A DNA stretch of 64,000 bases from Marinobacter salexigens (GCF_018860765.1 NZ_JAHKPV010000006.1:216902-280901); one strand, 5' to 3'; counted from the first letter of the stretch, positions 1-9,173 are shown. Program-made: numbers and translations. Notes: generated by a model from the letters alone, not told the origin.

Positions 1-1073
1 ATCAATATCCAGATCATGGTCTGGCCCATACGGCTGGCCGGCAGTGAGACCCCCGCAGACAAAAACAGGCTGCCCTTCGCCAGGCCATGGTGTAAAGCAT
101 AAAGGCCAATCACAGAAAACAGGACCGGTGCGCGTTCAGGGTCGGCCAGCGCAGCCCCCACCATCAGCACCATCAATCCCATCTGGCTGATACTGGAATA
201 GGCCAACACGGCCTTCGGACGATGCTGCAAAACTCCAAGGATAGCAGCGCCTAGGGCTCCCACGGCACCAGCCGCCACCATCAAGGCGCCCCACCCGCTC
301 AGGCCTATCTCACCAAACGGCAGGGTCACCAGCCAACCCAGCAAGCCGGCCTTTATCATCGCGCCGCTGAGCACGGCACTGGCCGGGGTAGGCGCAACCG
401 GGTGGGCCAGAGGTAGCCAGAAGTGCAGGAGAGGCAACCCTGCTTTAACCCCGAAGCCGGCGATCAGCAGAGCGATAATCAGGTCCCGTTGCTGCGCCTG
501 AGCCAGGGCCGCAGGTAGGTCCGTAAGCAGCTGACTATCTGCGGCCGACGCTGCGAGCAATAGGCCTGCAAGAATGGACATTTCGCCCAATACCGCCATC
601 GCCATATAAACCCGCCCGGCATAGTGGGCTTCATCCGTTCCCTCGTGCACTATCAGGCCATAACCGGCAAAGGTCATGAGTGCGAAAAAGCTGTAAAAGC
701 TGCCAATATCAACAGCCACAGTGAGACCCAGATTACCAGCAAGCGTTAGCCCCCAGCACACACAGAATCGCCGTATATGAGACTCTGCCAGGTAACCTAC
801 TGCATAAACGCCTGCCACAGTCCACAAGACCGCCGTCAGCAGCAGAAACAGACGTCGCAGGTCATCCAGTGCCCACAGCCCGCCGTTAAGCAACCAGGGT
901 AACTCGAGCTGCCAGCTAGGGTCGCCACATGAGGCCAGCAGGAGTGCCGGTAATGGTAAAACCGGCAGGATATAGCGCATAACCCTGCGCCAGTCAGACC
1001 GTAACGCCATCGCCGGATATAACAACGGCAGACACACAGCCACCAGAGCGAGAATCGGCTCGGGAAACGTCAT
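1..1073 (-). CDS. Third ND5/MrpD-type proton-conducting antiporter subunit (3' end outside window)
   Basis: Inner-membrane subunit of an Mrp/Mbh-type cation/proton antiporter, of the NuoL/M/N fold. The visible part is about 357 residues from an ATG at 1073 and is hydrophobic throughout. The family signature is clear near residue 220: GVKAGLPLLHFWLPLAHP followed by SAVLSGAMIKAG, which carry the lysines used for proton transfer. The ATG overlaps the stop of the upstream subunit (ATGA, 1070-1073), so the two are translationally coupled. It is the last visible gene of the operon and runs off the left edge. Being the third D-type subunit, it may replace the missing long MrpA; that is inference. 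Confidence 0.85.
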   Translation of the reverse strand, partial: MTFPEPILALVAVCLPLLYPAMALRSDWRRVMRYILPVLPLPALLLASCGDPSWQLELPWLLNGGLWALDDLRRLFLLLTAVLWTVAGVYAVGYLAESHIRRFCVCWGLTLAGNLGLTVAVDIGSFYSFFALMTFAGYGLIVHEGTDEAHYAGRVYMAMAVLGEMSILAGLLLAASAADSQLLTDLPAALAQAQQRDLIIALLIAGFGVKAGLPLLHFWLPLAHPVAPTPASAVLSGAMIKAGLLGWLVTLPFGEIGLSGWGALMVAAGAVGALGAAILGVLQHRPKAVLAYSSISQMGLMVLMVGAALADPERAPVLFSVIGLYALHHGLAKGSLFLSAGVSLPASRMGQTMIWIL

Positions 1074-2566
1074 TCCGAAATCTCCCGCAAAACAATCAAC
1101 TCGGCCCAGGCCAATGGACTGAACTGCGACGACGCAAATACACCGGACACCACTACCATCATGGCGGTCAGCAATGGCGGCCACAGCAGCCATGGGCTGG
1201 TCTCAAGCCGCCCCCACGTTCGCTCTTCGGGCCAAGTCTCCTTGCCCTTACGGAACCATAGCCGATGGATGATAGGCAAAAAATACACAGCATTAAGTAG
1301 GCTGCTGCCCACCAGCACCAGAATGACCCAGTCCATATTCACGGCCAGGGCGCCGCTGCCCATGACCCACTTGGTAATGAAACCCGCCAGAGGCGGCGCT
1401 CCAATCATGCCGAAGGCACCAATCGTAAAAGCCAGGGACGTCCCCGGCATGCGTTGCCCGGCACCGTCCATTTCATCAATGCGGTGGATTCCCAGTGTTT
1501 CTGCGTAATTGCCGGCACAGAAAAACAGCGTGATTTTCATAATGCCCTGATGCAGCAAATGAACCAGCCCTCCAACGGCGGCTAAAGGCCCTGCCAGAGC
1601 AATGCCGAGAATAATGTAAGACACCTGGCTAATCGTCGAAAATGCCAGCCGGCGCTTCAGATCGACCTGCCATATCGCCCGGGTGGAAGCATAGAGAATG
1701 GTGAACGCAGCCAGCCAGGAAAGTGGCGCAAGCAGCCCCAGATCAGACGAAGCCTCCACTCCGTAAACATCGTAAACCACCCGCACGATCCCGAAAGCAC
1801 CGGCTTTGACAACGGCCACAGCATGTAGAAGCGCACTCACCGGGGCCGGTGCCACCATTGCCTGAGGCAACCAGCCGTGCAAGGGGAAAAGCGCAGCTTT
1901 TACCCCCAGCCCAGCCACCAGCAATATAAAAATCAGAATCAACGAGCGATGGATATCTGGATCCGCATCAACCAAATGGCCGCCATCACGAAACGACAGA
2001 TCACCCACCAAGCTATGCAGCCAGGCAATGGCCAGCAACAGTACAGCACCGCCAGTGAGTGTATAAATCAGGTAAGTCCGCCCTGCCCTCAGCGCTTTTT
2101 CTGTGCCGCGATGGACCACCAGCGGGTAAGTAGACAGCGTCAGAATTTCGTAAAACAGAAAGAAAGTGAAGAGGTTCCCCGCCAGCGCTATCCCCATGGT
2201 GCTGGCGACACACAGGCTGAAAAAACCGAAGAACCGCCTGCGATTCGGCGAGTCCTCGAGATACCCAACTGCGTAGATGGTGGTCAGCAGCCAGAGTACC
2301 GCCGAAAGTCCGGCAAACATCATTGAAAGTGCATCCGCCCTCAGCACAAAGGTCACACCCGGCAGCATAGTGAAGCTCACACCATAGTTCACACCGTGAA
2401 ACACGCCCCAGACCATCACGATCACGACTACGAGCTTTAGCACAGCAGCGCCCAGGTTGACCGACGTGCGCCGAACGTAGCCTGTTTCCGGCAAAGCAAA
2501 GATCCCCACAGAGGCCACCAGCGATATCATCAAGGCGAAAACCGGCATCCATTCTTCAAGTGTCAC
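1070..2566 (-). CDS. Second ND5/MrpD-type antiporter subunit
   Basis: Multi-spanning membrane protein of about 498 residues, of the proton-conducting MrpD/NuoN/NuoM family. Visible hallmarks are GVKAALFPLHGWLPQAM and SALLHAVAVVKAG with the conserved lysines and proline. I chose the GTG at 2566 because it overlaps the TGA of the preceding mnhD (GTGA); an ATG at 2548 is the alternative. The open frame extends further upstream to 2833, but that part is a shadow of mnhD. It is coupled to the next gene by an ATGA overlap. Presumably part of one antiporter complex with its neighbours. Confidence 0.88.
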   Translation of the reverse strand: MTLEEWMPVFALMISLVASVGIFALPETGYVRRTSVNLGAAVLKLVVVIVMVWGVFHGVNYGVSFTMLPGVTFVLRADALSMMFAGLSAVLWLLTTIYAVGYLEDSPNRRRFFGFFSLCVASTMGIALAGNLFTFFLFYEILTLSTYPLVVHRGTEKALRAGRTYLIYTLTGGAVLLLAIAWLHSLVGDLSFRDGGHLVDADPDIHRSLILIFILLVAGLGVKAALFPLHGWLPQAMVAPAPVSALLHAVAVVKAGAFGIVRVVYDVYGVEASSDLGLLAPLSWLAAFTILYASTRAIWQVDLKRRLAFSTISQVSYIILGIALAGPLAAVGGLVHLLHQGIMKITLFFCAGNYAETLGIHRIDEMDGAGQRMPGTSLAFTIGAFGMIGAPPLAGFITKWVMGSGALAVNMDWVILVLVGSSLLNAVYFLPIIHRLWFRKGKETWPEERTWGRLETSPWLLWPPLLTAMMVVVSGVFASSQFSPLAWAELIVLREISE

Positions 2567-4032
2567 GGCGCGCCCTCTTCTGCAAACGGCAATGCCATCA
2601 CCGACAACACCTGTTCCGACACGAACCCAAGCCCCAGTGCCATCACTGCCAGCACCATCGGAATGATTTCCAGGCTTTTGGACGGGTGAAAGAACTGGTC
2701 GGTTTCCGGGTTTTCTGCAAATGAGGCCCGGTAAATCCGGAACAGGTAGGCCGCAGACAGCAGGCCGCCCGCAAGCAACACCAATGCCCACCACCACTGA
2801 CCACTGCCCAGGCTGGCTTGCAGTAACAGCCACTTGGCTGCGAAGCCGCCAGAAGGAGGCAAGCTCATCAACGACACCCCAGCCAAACCAAAGGAAAATA
2901 GAGAAAAGGGTAGAAAACGACTGACACCGGCCAGGGCATCAATACGACTGCTTCCAACCGACAAAATCAGGTTACCAGCGGCCAGGAACATGGCAGCTTT
3001 GGCAAGCGCGTGGCTGATCACCTGCAAAGTAATACCTTGCTGGGCTTGCAAAGATACCGACTCAGACACTGAGTATGTCAGCGGAAACAACAGGAACAGG
3101 TAACCAATCTGTGCCACAGAGGAATAAGCCACCACCTGTTTCAATTGCGCTTGTTTGCACGCCAGCCAACTACCCCAGACTACTGCCGCGCCGCCCAAAA
3201 GCCCTACCATCTGCGCTGCGGCCAGACTGCCTAGCGATTCGCCAAAGGCCAACCAGAGCCGGGCCGCAATATAAAAAGACGCTTTAACCACCAATGCCGA
3301 CAAGAGTGCACTCACCGGGGATTTCGCAATTCCGTGAGCGGGAGGCAGCCAGCGATGGAGGGGAAACAAGGCTGTTTTCAAAGCCAGCCCCGTGATCATC
3401 AACGCCAGCGCCAGCCCAGGCCCGGCGGGAGCTGAGTGGTTATCCAGCCATGCCACCACACCGGCAATAGACAGAGTGCCAAACTGCCCGTATATCAATG
3501 CCACGCCCAGAAGATAGGCCAGGGATCCTAGCAGCGCGGCCAGCAAATACCGGATCGAAGCCCGCAGTGCGTTGGCATTACCACCGAGAGCAACAAGACC
3601 CACGGCCGAGAGGCTGATCAGTTCCAGGCCTACGTAGAGATTGAACAGATCTCCACCCAGCCAGACCGCGTTAAGCCCCGACCAGAGAAACCAGAACAAA
3701 GGCCAGAAATACCGGTGCCAGGGCTTATGCTGGTCAATATAGACGCCTGCATGAAGACCGCAGGCACTGGCCACCGCTGCGGTAAGCAGAACAAACGTAA
3801 CCGCAAGCCCATCCACACGAAGCTCGATACCCAAAGGAGCACCCCAGCCGCCCAGGTCGTAATAAAACCCTCCGTGTTGCGCAACCGTCAGCCACAAGCC
3901 CAGTGAAACAAGCACCTGCACCAGAATACCCACCCAGGTAACCCGGCGACCCCAGACAAAATCGGTCAACAGCGTCAGAACCGCCCAGGCTAAGGGTGTA
4001 AACAACAAACCAGCCATCAGCCACAGCGTCAT
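2563..4032 (-). CDS. mnhD: Mrp-type Na+/H+ antiporter subunit D
   Basis: Core ion-translocating subunit of the Mrp (Mnh) antiporter, 489 residues, about 13-14 membrane spans. The motif GLALKTALFPLHRWLPPAHG followed by SALLSALVVKASFY is the standard MrpD/NuoM proton-path signature. It directly follows the C subunit with an ATGA overlap (4029-4032), the usual mnhC-mnhD order. The assignment to D rather than A is from length and position: a true MrpA is about 800 residues with a C-terminal MbhD/MbhE extension, which here is encoded separately. Confidence 0.92.
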   Translation of the reverse strand: MTLWLMAGLLFTPLAWAVLTLLTDFVWGRRVTWVGILVQVLVSLGLWLTVAQHGGFYYDLGGWGAPLGIELRVDGLAVTFVLLTAAVASACGLHAGVYIDQHKPWHRYFWPLFWFLWSGLNAVWLGGDLFNLYVGLELISLSAVGLVALGGNANALRASIRYLLAALLGSLAYLLGVALIYGQFGTLSIAGVVAWLDNHSAPAGPGLALALMITGLALKTALFPLHRWLPPAHGIAKSPVSALLSALVVKASFYIAARLWLAFGESLGSLAAAQMVGLLGGAAVVWGSWLACKQAQLKQVVAYSSVAQIGYLFLLFPLTYSVSESVSLQAQQGITLQVISHALAKAAMFLAAGNLILSVGSSRIDALAGVSRFLPFSLFSFGLAGVSLMSLPPSGGFAAKWLLLQASLGSGQWWWALVLLAGGLLSAAYLFRIYRASFAENPETDQFFHPSKSLEIIPMVLAVMALGLGFVSEQVLSVMALPFAEEGAP

Positions 4033-4349
4033 AGAGGGCCACCTTCACGGGAACCGGCCTCTCCTTCAAGGCTCGTCATACCCGACTGGTGGTAATAGCG
4101 CCGTATCAGCACCACTGCCAGCGCAGTAGCCGCAATAGCCACAACAATACCGGTAAGCACCAGTGCCTGAGGCACTGGGTCAGGTCCGCTCTGATGCTGG
4201 GGCAGTCCCACCATAATCAGAAACACGCCAGACCCCATGATATTGAAGGCCAGCAACTTGCGCAGCAGGTGCGACAGGCGCAGCAACCCGAACAGGCCGA
4301 TGCCACAGAGGGCTGCCCCTGCCAGTGCGTACAGCAAGTATGACGTCAT
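4029..4349 (-). CDS. mnhC: Mrp-type Na+/H+ antiporter subunit C (NuoK-like)
   Basis: Small membrane protein of 106 residues with three predicted helices, homologous to NuoK/MrpC. The segment SGVFLIMVGLPQ followed by DPVPQALVLTGIVVAIAATALA is typical: the PQALVLTGIVV stretch is the family hallmark. Its start overlaps the stop of mnhB by four bases and its stop overlaps the mnhD start, so translation is coupled through the operon. Confidence 0.93.
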   Translation of the reverse strand: MTSYLLYALAGAALCGIGLFGLLRLSHLLRKLLAFNIMGSGVFLIMVGLPQHQSGPDPVPQALVLTGIVVAIAATALAVVLIRRYYHQSGMTSLEGEAGSREGGPL

Positions 4350-5047
4350 GACGGATCACCCTCTTCGGGGTCCTCGGCGTCATTAACCGGCGCGGACACA
4401 AACAACGCCAACAAGACCATGGCAATGGACAATGTCAGCACGGATTCGATTACCAGAATCAGAGGTTTCGTCATGTCGGGCGGGTAGGCCAAAAAGGCAT
4501 CACCTCCGATGACACTCACAACAGCGGCCAGCAGAAACACCGAAAAACCAAGCACCAACCCCAACCGCAACAACAAACCCGGACGAAGAAAGTCCATTGG
4601 GATTCCGCCGAGACGCATCAACACGCCGGTAGCCGCGAGCACCGCGCCAGCCTGGAAGGCTCCTCCGGGTCGATCGGCGCCGGCCCAGAGCAGGTAGCCC
4701 GCCAGCACCAGCATCAGCGGTATGAACCAGCGCTGCAGTGCATAGAGCAGAGGGTCCGAGGTGCGCAGCTCAGGATCTTCAAGCGATGTGGTTTTAGACA
4801 TGGATATCCCGGCAATGCCGGCAATCACCAGAACACCGATTTCCAACAAGGTGTCGTAACTGCGAAAGTTCAGCAGCACGGCGGTGACCGGGTGCTCGAC
4901 GCCGCTTCGGCTCATGTTCTCAGACAGCAGTTGCGGCAGAGTGCCCTGCCCTGGATCACCTGCGATAGCCCATATGCTGGCCGCCAGAACAGCGCTAAAT
5001 GCAATACACGCCAGAGCAATAAAACAGGTCCGTACAGCCCGGATCAT
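4346..5047 (-). CDS. mnhB: Mrp-type Na+/H+ antiporter subunit B with N-terminal MbhE-like part
   Basis: Membrane protein of 233 residues. Residues about 1-80 look like the MbhE-type segment (YDTLLEIGVLVIAGIAG), and about 105-220 are the MnhB domain with the conserved AGADRPGGAFQAGAVLA stretch. In most Mrp operons the MbhE part belongs to the C terminus of MrpA, so here the A subunit appears split and its end is fused to B. Overlaps both neighbours by four bases. Confidence 0.9.
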   Translation of the reverse strand: MIRAVRTCFIALACIAFSAVLAASIWAIAGDPGQGTLPQLLSENMSRSGVEHPVTAVLLNFRSYDTLLEIGVLVIAGIAGISMSKTTSLEDPELRTSDPLLYALQRWFIPLMLVLAGYLLWAGADRPGGAFQAGAVLAATGVLMRLGGIPMDFLRPGLLLRLGLVLGFSVFLLAAVVSVIGGDAFLAYPPDMTKPLILVIESVLTLSIAMVLLALFVSAPVNDAEDPEEGDPS

Positions 5048-5340
5048 GATGGGTCACTCCCACGCTCATCAGGATCACGTGTTTTCCGCAACGCCTTCTG
5101 ACGCTTGTTGCCGAGGTGGCTGACGGCATCCAACAAAAGCACCCCGGTCAGGCCGGCTCCGATAGCCGCCTCTGCCAAAGCAATGTCGGGTGCCTGAAGT
5201 CGCACCCAGGCGACAGCCATCAAGAGTCCGAAAGCAATGAACACAACAACCGCGCGGAACAAGTCCCGGGAAAACAGCGCCGCTGCAGCTGTAGCCAGCA
5301 ATGCCAGCACGAGAAGTCCATCCAGCAACCAGTCAGTCAT
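5044..5340 (-). CDS. MbhD-like (DUF4040) antiporter subunit, split part of MrpA
   Basis: Small membrane protein of 98 residues. The core LQAPDIALAEAAIGAGLTG matches the MbhD/DUF4040 domain, which is normally part of the MrpA C-terminal extension or a separate subunit of membrane-bound hydrogenases. I chose the ATG at 5340, which overlaps the end of mnhG by eight bases; a longer frame to 5367 would overlap mnhG more. The highly charged tail (residues 76-98) is cytoplasmic by the positive-inside rule. Confidence 0.85.
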   Translation of the reverse strand: MTDWLLDGLLVLALLATAAAALFSRDLFRAVVVFIAFGLLMAVAWVRLQAPDIALAEAAIGAGLTGVLLLDAVSHLGNKRQKALRKTRDPDERGSDPS

Positions 5341-5647
5341 GGGAGCCTTTTGGTCCAGAATCGTCACCTTGCTGCAAGCGGGCAGCCCGGGCGATCAGGT
5401 GAGCAGAGGTGGCGCTGGCTGCCAGAGCCACCACCCAGATCAGGAGCACTTTCGCGCCGATTGCCAGTGACGCGGCATTCAGCACCAACGCAAGAATAAT
5501 AAACCCAAGCCCGAGATTATCGACCTTGGTAAGCGCATGAATCCGCAAAAGAGTATCTGAAAAGCGGAACAGGCCCAGAGTACCAACCGCGAAGAACAGG
5601 CAACCAATAACCAACAGTATTCCCTGAACCAACTCAACGAACGCCAT
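5333..5647 (-). CDS. mnhG: Mrp-type Na+/H+ antiporter subunit G
   Basis: Protein of 104 residues with three hydrophobic helices. The segment VGTLGLFRFSDTLLRIHALTK is the MnhG/PhaG signature (GxLGLxRxxDxxxRxHAxTK). Start is the ATG at 5647, 14 bases inside the end of mnhF; a GTG three bases upstream is also possible. Part of the E-F-G small-subunit block of the antiporter. Confidence 0.93.
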   Translation of the reverse strand: MAFVELVQGILLVIGCLFFAVGTLGLFRFSDTLLRIHALTKVDNLGLGFIILALVLNAASLAIGAKVLLIWVVALAASATSAHLIARAARLQQGDDSGPKGSHD

Positions 5648-5921
5648 CACGATGCCCTCCGCTCCGGTCAATTCGGATAACCCGTGTGACGAAGCCAACA
5701 ATGGCCAGAACCGACAGCAATGCCAAAACAAGGGCTACATCCCTTAGTGCTGGCGCAGCCTGGGCTTCTGCCAGAACCAGCAATAGAGCAACCCCGGTAG
5801 TGCCAAACAGTTGCGACGCCAGCATGCGGTCTGACGAGGTCGGCCCCCGCCAGATCCGCACCAATGCCACCAGAAGTGTCAGCAGAAGAAAAACGGCAAC
5901 CGCGTTGAACATAAGTGTCAT
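5634..5921 (-). CDS. mnhF: Mrp-type Na+/H+ antiporter subunit F
   Basis: Protein of 95 residues, three membrane helices. The RIWRGPTSSDRMLASQLFGT stretch is the MnhF/PhaF signature (RxxRGPTxxDRxLA). ATG at 5921 overlaps the stop of mnhE (ATGA). Function in other Mrp systems is structural; no catalytic residues are assigned. Confidence 0.94.
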   Translation of the reverse strand: MTLMFNAVAVFLLLTLLVALVRIWRGPTSSDRMLASQLFGTTGVALLLVLAEAQAAPALRDVALVLALLSVLAIVGFVTRVIRIDRSGGHRDGVR

Positions 5922-6427
5922 GACACCCCCTCTGAAAAGCCGGTTTCGCCCTGCAACGGCAAACCAAAAACACGCGCAACCTTTTGCTCCGCAGCCCTGA
6001 CGTCTTCTTCAACGGAACTGTGGGTATCCAGGCAGTGCAGCTCCAGTCGAGGCCCGTCAAGGCTAACACTCAGCGTACCCGGCATCAGTGACAAGGCATT
6101 GGCCAGCAGCCAACGTGGGCCGCCCTCGGGCAAACTCAGTTGAACCGTGATGTAGCCTGGATCTACCGGCAACGACGGTGACACTACACGGCGAGCCACA
6201 TCAATGCCGGCGACAACGGACCGCCCAAGAAAAAACAGGACAAACAGCCACAACTGGACTGGACGAATCCGGACAGAACCCTCAGGAAAAAGCCGCATTG
6301 AAACCGCCGTCACCAGTATCGCAACCCCCAGGCCAAACCCGATTCCTGAGGGGTCGCCTTCAGTGAACGCCCACCACACCATGAGGATCAGGAGGGCTCG
6401 GCCCGTAATGGTTGCAACTGTTTTCAT
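5918..6427 (-). CDS. mnhE: Mrp-type Na+/H+ antiporter subunit E
   Basis: Protein of 169 residues, with two or three N-terminal membrane helices (about 1-70) and a soluble C-terminal domain. The passage LLANALSLMPGTLSVSLDG is the MnhE signature (LANxITLTPGTLTV). Start is the ATG at 6427, preceded by a GGGAGC ribosome-binding site. It lies 28 bases after the universal stress gene, so the two are probably co-transcribed. Confidence 0.93.
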   Translation of the reverse strand: MKTVATITGRALLILMVWWAFTEGDPSGIGFGLGVAILVTAVSMRLFPEGSVRIRPVQLWLFVLFFLGRSVVAGIDVARRVVSPSLPVDPGYITVQLSLPEGGPRWLLANALSLMPGTLSVSLDGPRLELHCLDTHSSVEEDVRAAEQKVARVFGLPLQGETGFSEGVS

Positions 6428-6455
6428 TGATGCTCCCTGTCGTGACCCTGTTGAA

Positions 6456-6908
6456 TTACTCTGCCGTATTCTCAGGCTCGGCTTTCTCCAGAGAAGGCAA
6501 TACCAAAACAGCACAGGGCGAATTGACCGAAACATACTCAACAGTTGCCTTGCGCATTGGCCAATGGCCACCACCCCGGGAAACCAATAACATAAGATCC
6601 GCGCCCAGCTGGCCGGCCATACCCACCAGTTTTTCCCCAGTGTTTCCGGCCACCACATGCAAGGTGGCACTGCGGTTCATCGGCAGGTATTTACGGGCAA
6701 GCAAATCCAGTACGTCGTGGACCTCGGCCTCTTTCTTTTCCGGAGCATCCGGGGTTACATGCGGAAAAAACCCGGCCCCTCCGGGGCTGTATACACTGGC
6801 AAGATGAAGCTCACCGTCTTCAGTCAACAGACTAATGGCTGCCTCAAGAGCACGCTTGCCCTCACCATCGTCTTCGGGATCAATTGCGATCAACAGCTTC
6901 TGGTACAT
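6456..6908 (-). CDS. Universal stress protein (UspA family)
   Basis: Single Usp domain of 150 residues. N-terminal strand MYQKLLIAIDPEDDG and the C-terminal nucleotide-binding motif (around residues 119-135, RGGGHWPMRKATVEYVSVNS) suggest an ATP-binding Usp. The ATG at 6908 has an AGGAG site and lies inside the last 29 bases of the BCCT gene on the same strand, so it is translationally coupled to a compatible-solute carrier and followed by Mrp genes. That context suggests a role in salt or ion stress; this is inference. Confidence 0.9.
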   Translation of the reverse strand: MYQKLLIAIDPEDDGEGKRALEAAISLLTEDGELHLASVYSPGGAGFFPHVTPDAPEKKEAEVHDVLDLLARKYLPMNRSATLHVVAGNTGEKLVGMAGQLGADLMLLVSRGGGHWPMRKATVEYVSVNSPCAVLVLPSLEKAEPENTAE

Positions 6909-8499
6909 ATTCGCTCTCCTGCTTGGTTTCAGAGCTCGCCTCCACTTCCGGGAAGGCGCGGCCATGAACCAGTTCGTTCATACTGTAGCCACGGTAATCT
7001 GCGCGAAGCGCCCTGAACAACGCCACCGCCATGAATATCAGAAGGATGCAGAAAGGCAGGCCCAGGGAGGTAATCACGTTCTGTAAAGCATCCAGGCCAC
7101 CCGCCAAAAGCAGGGTGGCGGCAATCACGCCCTGAGCGACCGCCCAGAAAATTCGTTGGCGCACCAGTGAAGGCTGGTCATCGCGCCGGGTCAGCATATC
7201 GATGACCAGAGAGGCGGAGTCGGATGAGGTGGTAAAGAAAACAACGATAATGACCACACTCAGCGCAGACGCCACACCGGAAAAAGGAAACGCCTCCAGA
7301 AAGGCAAAAATGGCCACGGAAGGGTCCTTATGTACCTGCTCCGCCAGCGCGATTTCGCCACCCATTTCGACATTGATCGCGGATAAACCGAAGATGCCAA
7401 ACCACACAAGCGTAAAGGCCGTGGGTGCAAACAGCACTCCGGCAACGAACTCACGAATGGTTCGTCCGCGGGAAATCCTGGCAATGAAGATTCCCACATA
7501 AGGCGCCCAGGAAATCGTCCACGCCCAATAGAACAGGGTCCACTGCCTCTGCCAGTCTGTGTCTTTGAAGGTTTCCGTCCAGAATGCCAGCCACGGCAAG
7601 GCATCAAAGTAGTCCCCGACGCTCTGCACCATCCCTTCCGCAATGAACACTGTAGGGCCTGCGATGAGAACAAAGGCAAGCAAAGCCATCGCCAGAAGAA
7701 TATTAAGCTGGGAAAGCCGGCGTACGCCCTTATCCAGCCCCAGAGCCACCGACGTAGCGGCAATGCTGGTGATAACCGTAATCAACGCAACCTGCACCAG
7801 CCCGGAGGAAGGCGTGCCAAACAGATAATTCAGGCCACTGTTCAACTGCAGAGTCCCCAGCCCAAGGGAGGTCGCCACACCAAACAAAGTGCCAAGCACG
7901 GCAATAACATCGACCGCCCAGCCCCAGGGGCCGTAGACCCGCTCCCCGAGTATCGGGTAGAACAGGCTGCTGATGCGCATGGGCAAGTTGTGCCGGTAGG
8001 CAAAGTAGCCGATCGCCAGGCCTGGCAAGGCAAAGATGGTCCAGGTGTGCAAGCCAAAATGATAAAGCGCTATGGTCATAGCATCGCTGGCAGCCTGCTC
8101 AGAGCCGGCCTGTACGCCGTCAAACGGTGGGCTGGAGAAGTGAGATACAGGTTCGGCAACACCCCAGAACATCAGAATAGTGCCTATGCCAGCAGCGAAC
8201 AGCATGGTAAACCAGGTAAGGTTGGAATAATCGGGGCGGCTGTCGTCAGCACCCAAGCGGATATCGCCATAGCGGCTCACGGCCAGGCCAAGCAGGAAAA
8301 TCAGTAAGGCGCTAACAGAGAGGATATAGAACCAGCCAAGATTACGAGCCACCCAACCGGTCAGCAGGCCAAAGCTGCCAGCAACAGCTTCATCAAACGG
8401 CACCGCAAGAGCAACAAACAGGGTGGCCACACCGGCCGAGGTAAAAAACACCCCCGGTATGGTCTGCAATCCCAACCGACGTTGCAGCCGTTCCAGCAC
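6880..8499 (-). CDS. BCCT-family glycine betaine/choline/carnitine transporter
   Basis: Secondary transporter of 539 residues and 12 predicted membrane spans, of the betaine-carnitine-choline family. Signature region around residues 300-340: WTLFYWAWTISWAPYVGIFIARISRGRTIREF, which contains the substrate-cage tryptophans. It would import a quaternary-ammonium osmolyte with Na+ or H+. Start is GTG at 8499 after GGAGG. First gene of the operon that continues into usp and the mnh genes, a layout that couples osmolyte uptake with Na+ extrusion. The exact substrate cannot be told from sequence. Confidence 0.93.
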   Translation of the reverse strand: MLERLQRRLGLQTIPGVFFTSAGVATLFVALAVPFDEAVAGSFGLLTGWVARNLGWFYILSVSALLIFLLGLAVSRYGDIRLGADDSRPDYSNLTWFTMLFAAGIGTILMFWGVAEPVSHFSSPPFDGVQAGSEQAASDAMTIALYHFGLHTWTIFALPGLAIGYFAYRHNLPMRISSLFYPILGERVYGPWGWAVDVIAVLGTLFGVATSLGLGTLQLNSGLNYLFGTPSSGLVQVALITVITSIAATSVALGLDKGVRRLSQLNILLAMALLAFVLIAGPTVFIAEGMVQSVGDYFDALPWLAFWTETFKDTDWQRQWTLFYWAWTISWAPYVGIFIARISRGRTIREFVAGVLFAPTAFTLVWFGIFGLSAINVEMGGEIALAEQVHKDPSVAIFAFLEAFPFSGVASALSVVIIVVFFTTSSDSASLVIDMLTRRDDQPSLVRQRIFWAVAQGVIAATLLLAGGLDALQNVITSLGLPFCILLIFMAVALFRALRADYRGYSMNELVHGRAFPEVEASSETKQESEYVPEAVDRN

Positions 8500-8612
8500 A
8501 TGAACCTCCGTTTCTTGTGAAAAGATCTCCGAAAGCCTTACGCTATCACATGCACCAACGCGTTGTGAGGCAGGCTCAGAATATTACCCGACTTCGACAG
8601 AGGCAATTTAAC

Positions 8613-9089
8613 GTGAAAATTGGTGAACTCGCGAAAGCCACGGGCATTCCCGTGGAAACCATCCGGTACTACGAAAAAATCGGTTTACTTCCAGAGCCGG
8701 GCCGTGACGCCAGCGACTACCGGGCCTATCGCAATATGCATCTGGATCGTCTTTTTTTTATCAAGCGCTGCCGTAACCTTGATATGACTCAGGACGAGAT
8801 ACGCGAACTCATTCGGCTTTCCGAAAATCCCGAAGCAGACTGTCATCAAGTAAATGCCCTTCTCGACAACCACCTGAACCATGTCCGGAACCGCTTAAAT
8901 GAACTCTTAAACCTCGAAAAAACGCTGCAACAACTGCAAAAAGCCTGCTCAGACGCAGGCACGGTTCAAGATTGCGGCATTATGGGAGGGCTTAGCTCAG
9001 AGCTAAACACTCCGCATCCAGAACACAACGACCATAGGGACGATCACGAAAACCACGTGCCGGGAACCCACAGGCCGGGCAAGCGTTAA
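8613..9089 (+). CDS. MerR-family metal-responsive regulator (CadR/PbrR-like)
   Basis: DNA-binding activator-repressor of 158 residues. The N-terminal winged helix (residues 1-70) is typical MerR: MKIGELAKATGIPVETIRYYEKIGLL. Cysteines at 77, 112 and 121 (ADCHQ, KACSD, QDCGIM) fall at the metal-binding positions of PbrR/CadR proteins, and the last 25 residues are histidine-rich (PHPEHNDHRDDHENH), as in CadR. Start is the GTG at 8613 with AGAGG upstream; the frame is open further upstream but that part has no MerR similarity. It probably senses Cd, Pb or Zn and controls the exporter immediately downstream through the operator at 9119-9139. Confidence 0.9.
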   Translation: MKIGELAKATGIPVETIRYYEKIGLLPEPGRDASDYRAYRNMHLDRLFFIKRCRNLDMTQDEIRELIRLSENPEADCHQVNALLDNHLNHVRNRLNELLNLEKTLQQLQKACSDAGTVQDCGIMGGLSSELNTPHPEHNDHRDDHENHVPGTHRPGKR

Positions 9090-9115
9090 AACGGTAAAAA
9101 GTCGAAAGCAAAGGG

Positions 9116-9146
9116 TTGACCCTGTAGCTACTACAGGGTTTTTACT
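9116..9146 (+). promoter_or_regulatory. MerR-type promoter and operator of the CDF exporter
   Basis: TTGACC (-35, 9116-9121) and TTTACT (-10, 9141-9146) are separated by 19 bases, the overlong spacer typical of MerR-controlled promoters. Between them is a perfect inverted repeat ACCCTGTAG / CTACAGGGT (9119-9127 and 9131-9139) with a 3-base centre. This is the expected binding site for the CadR/PbrR-like protein encoded just upstream. Confidence 0.88.
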
Positions 9147-9173
9147 GCACGCTTAACGATTATGGAGGTGTGT

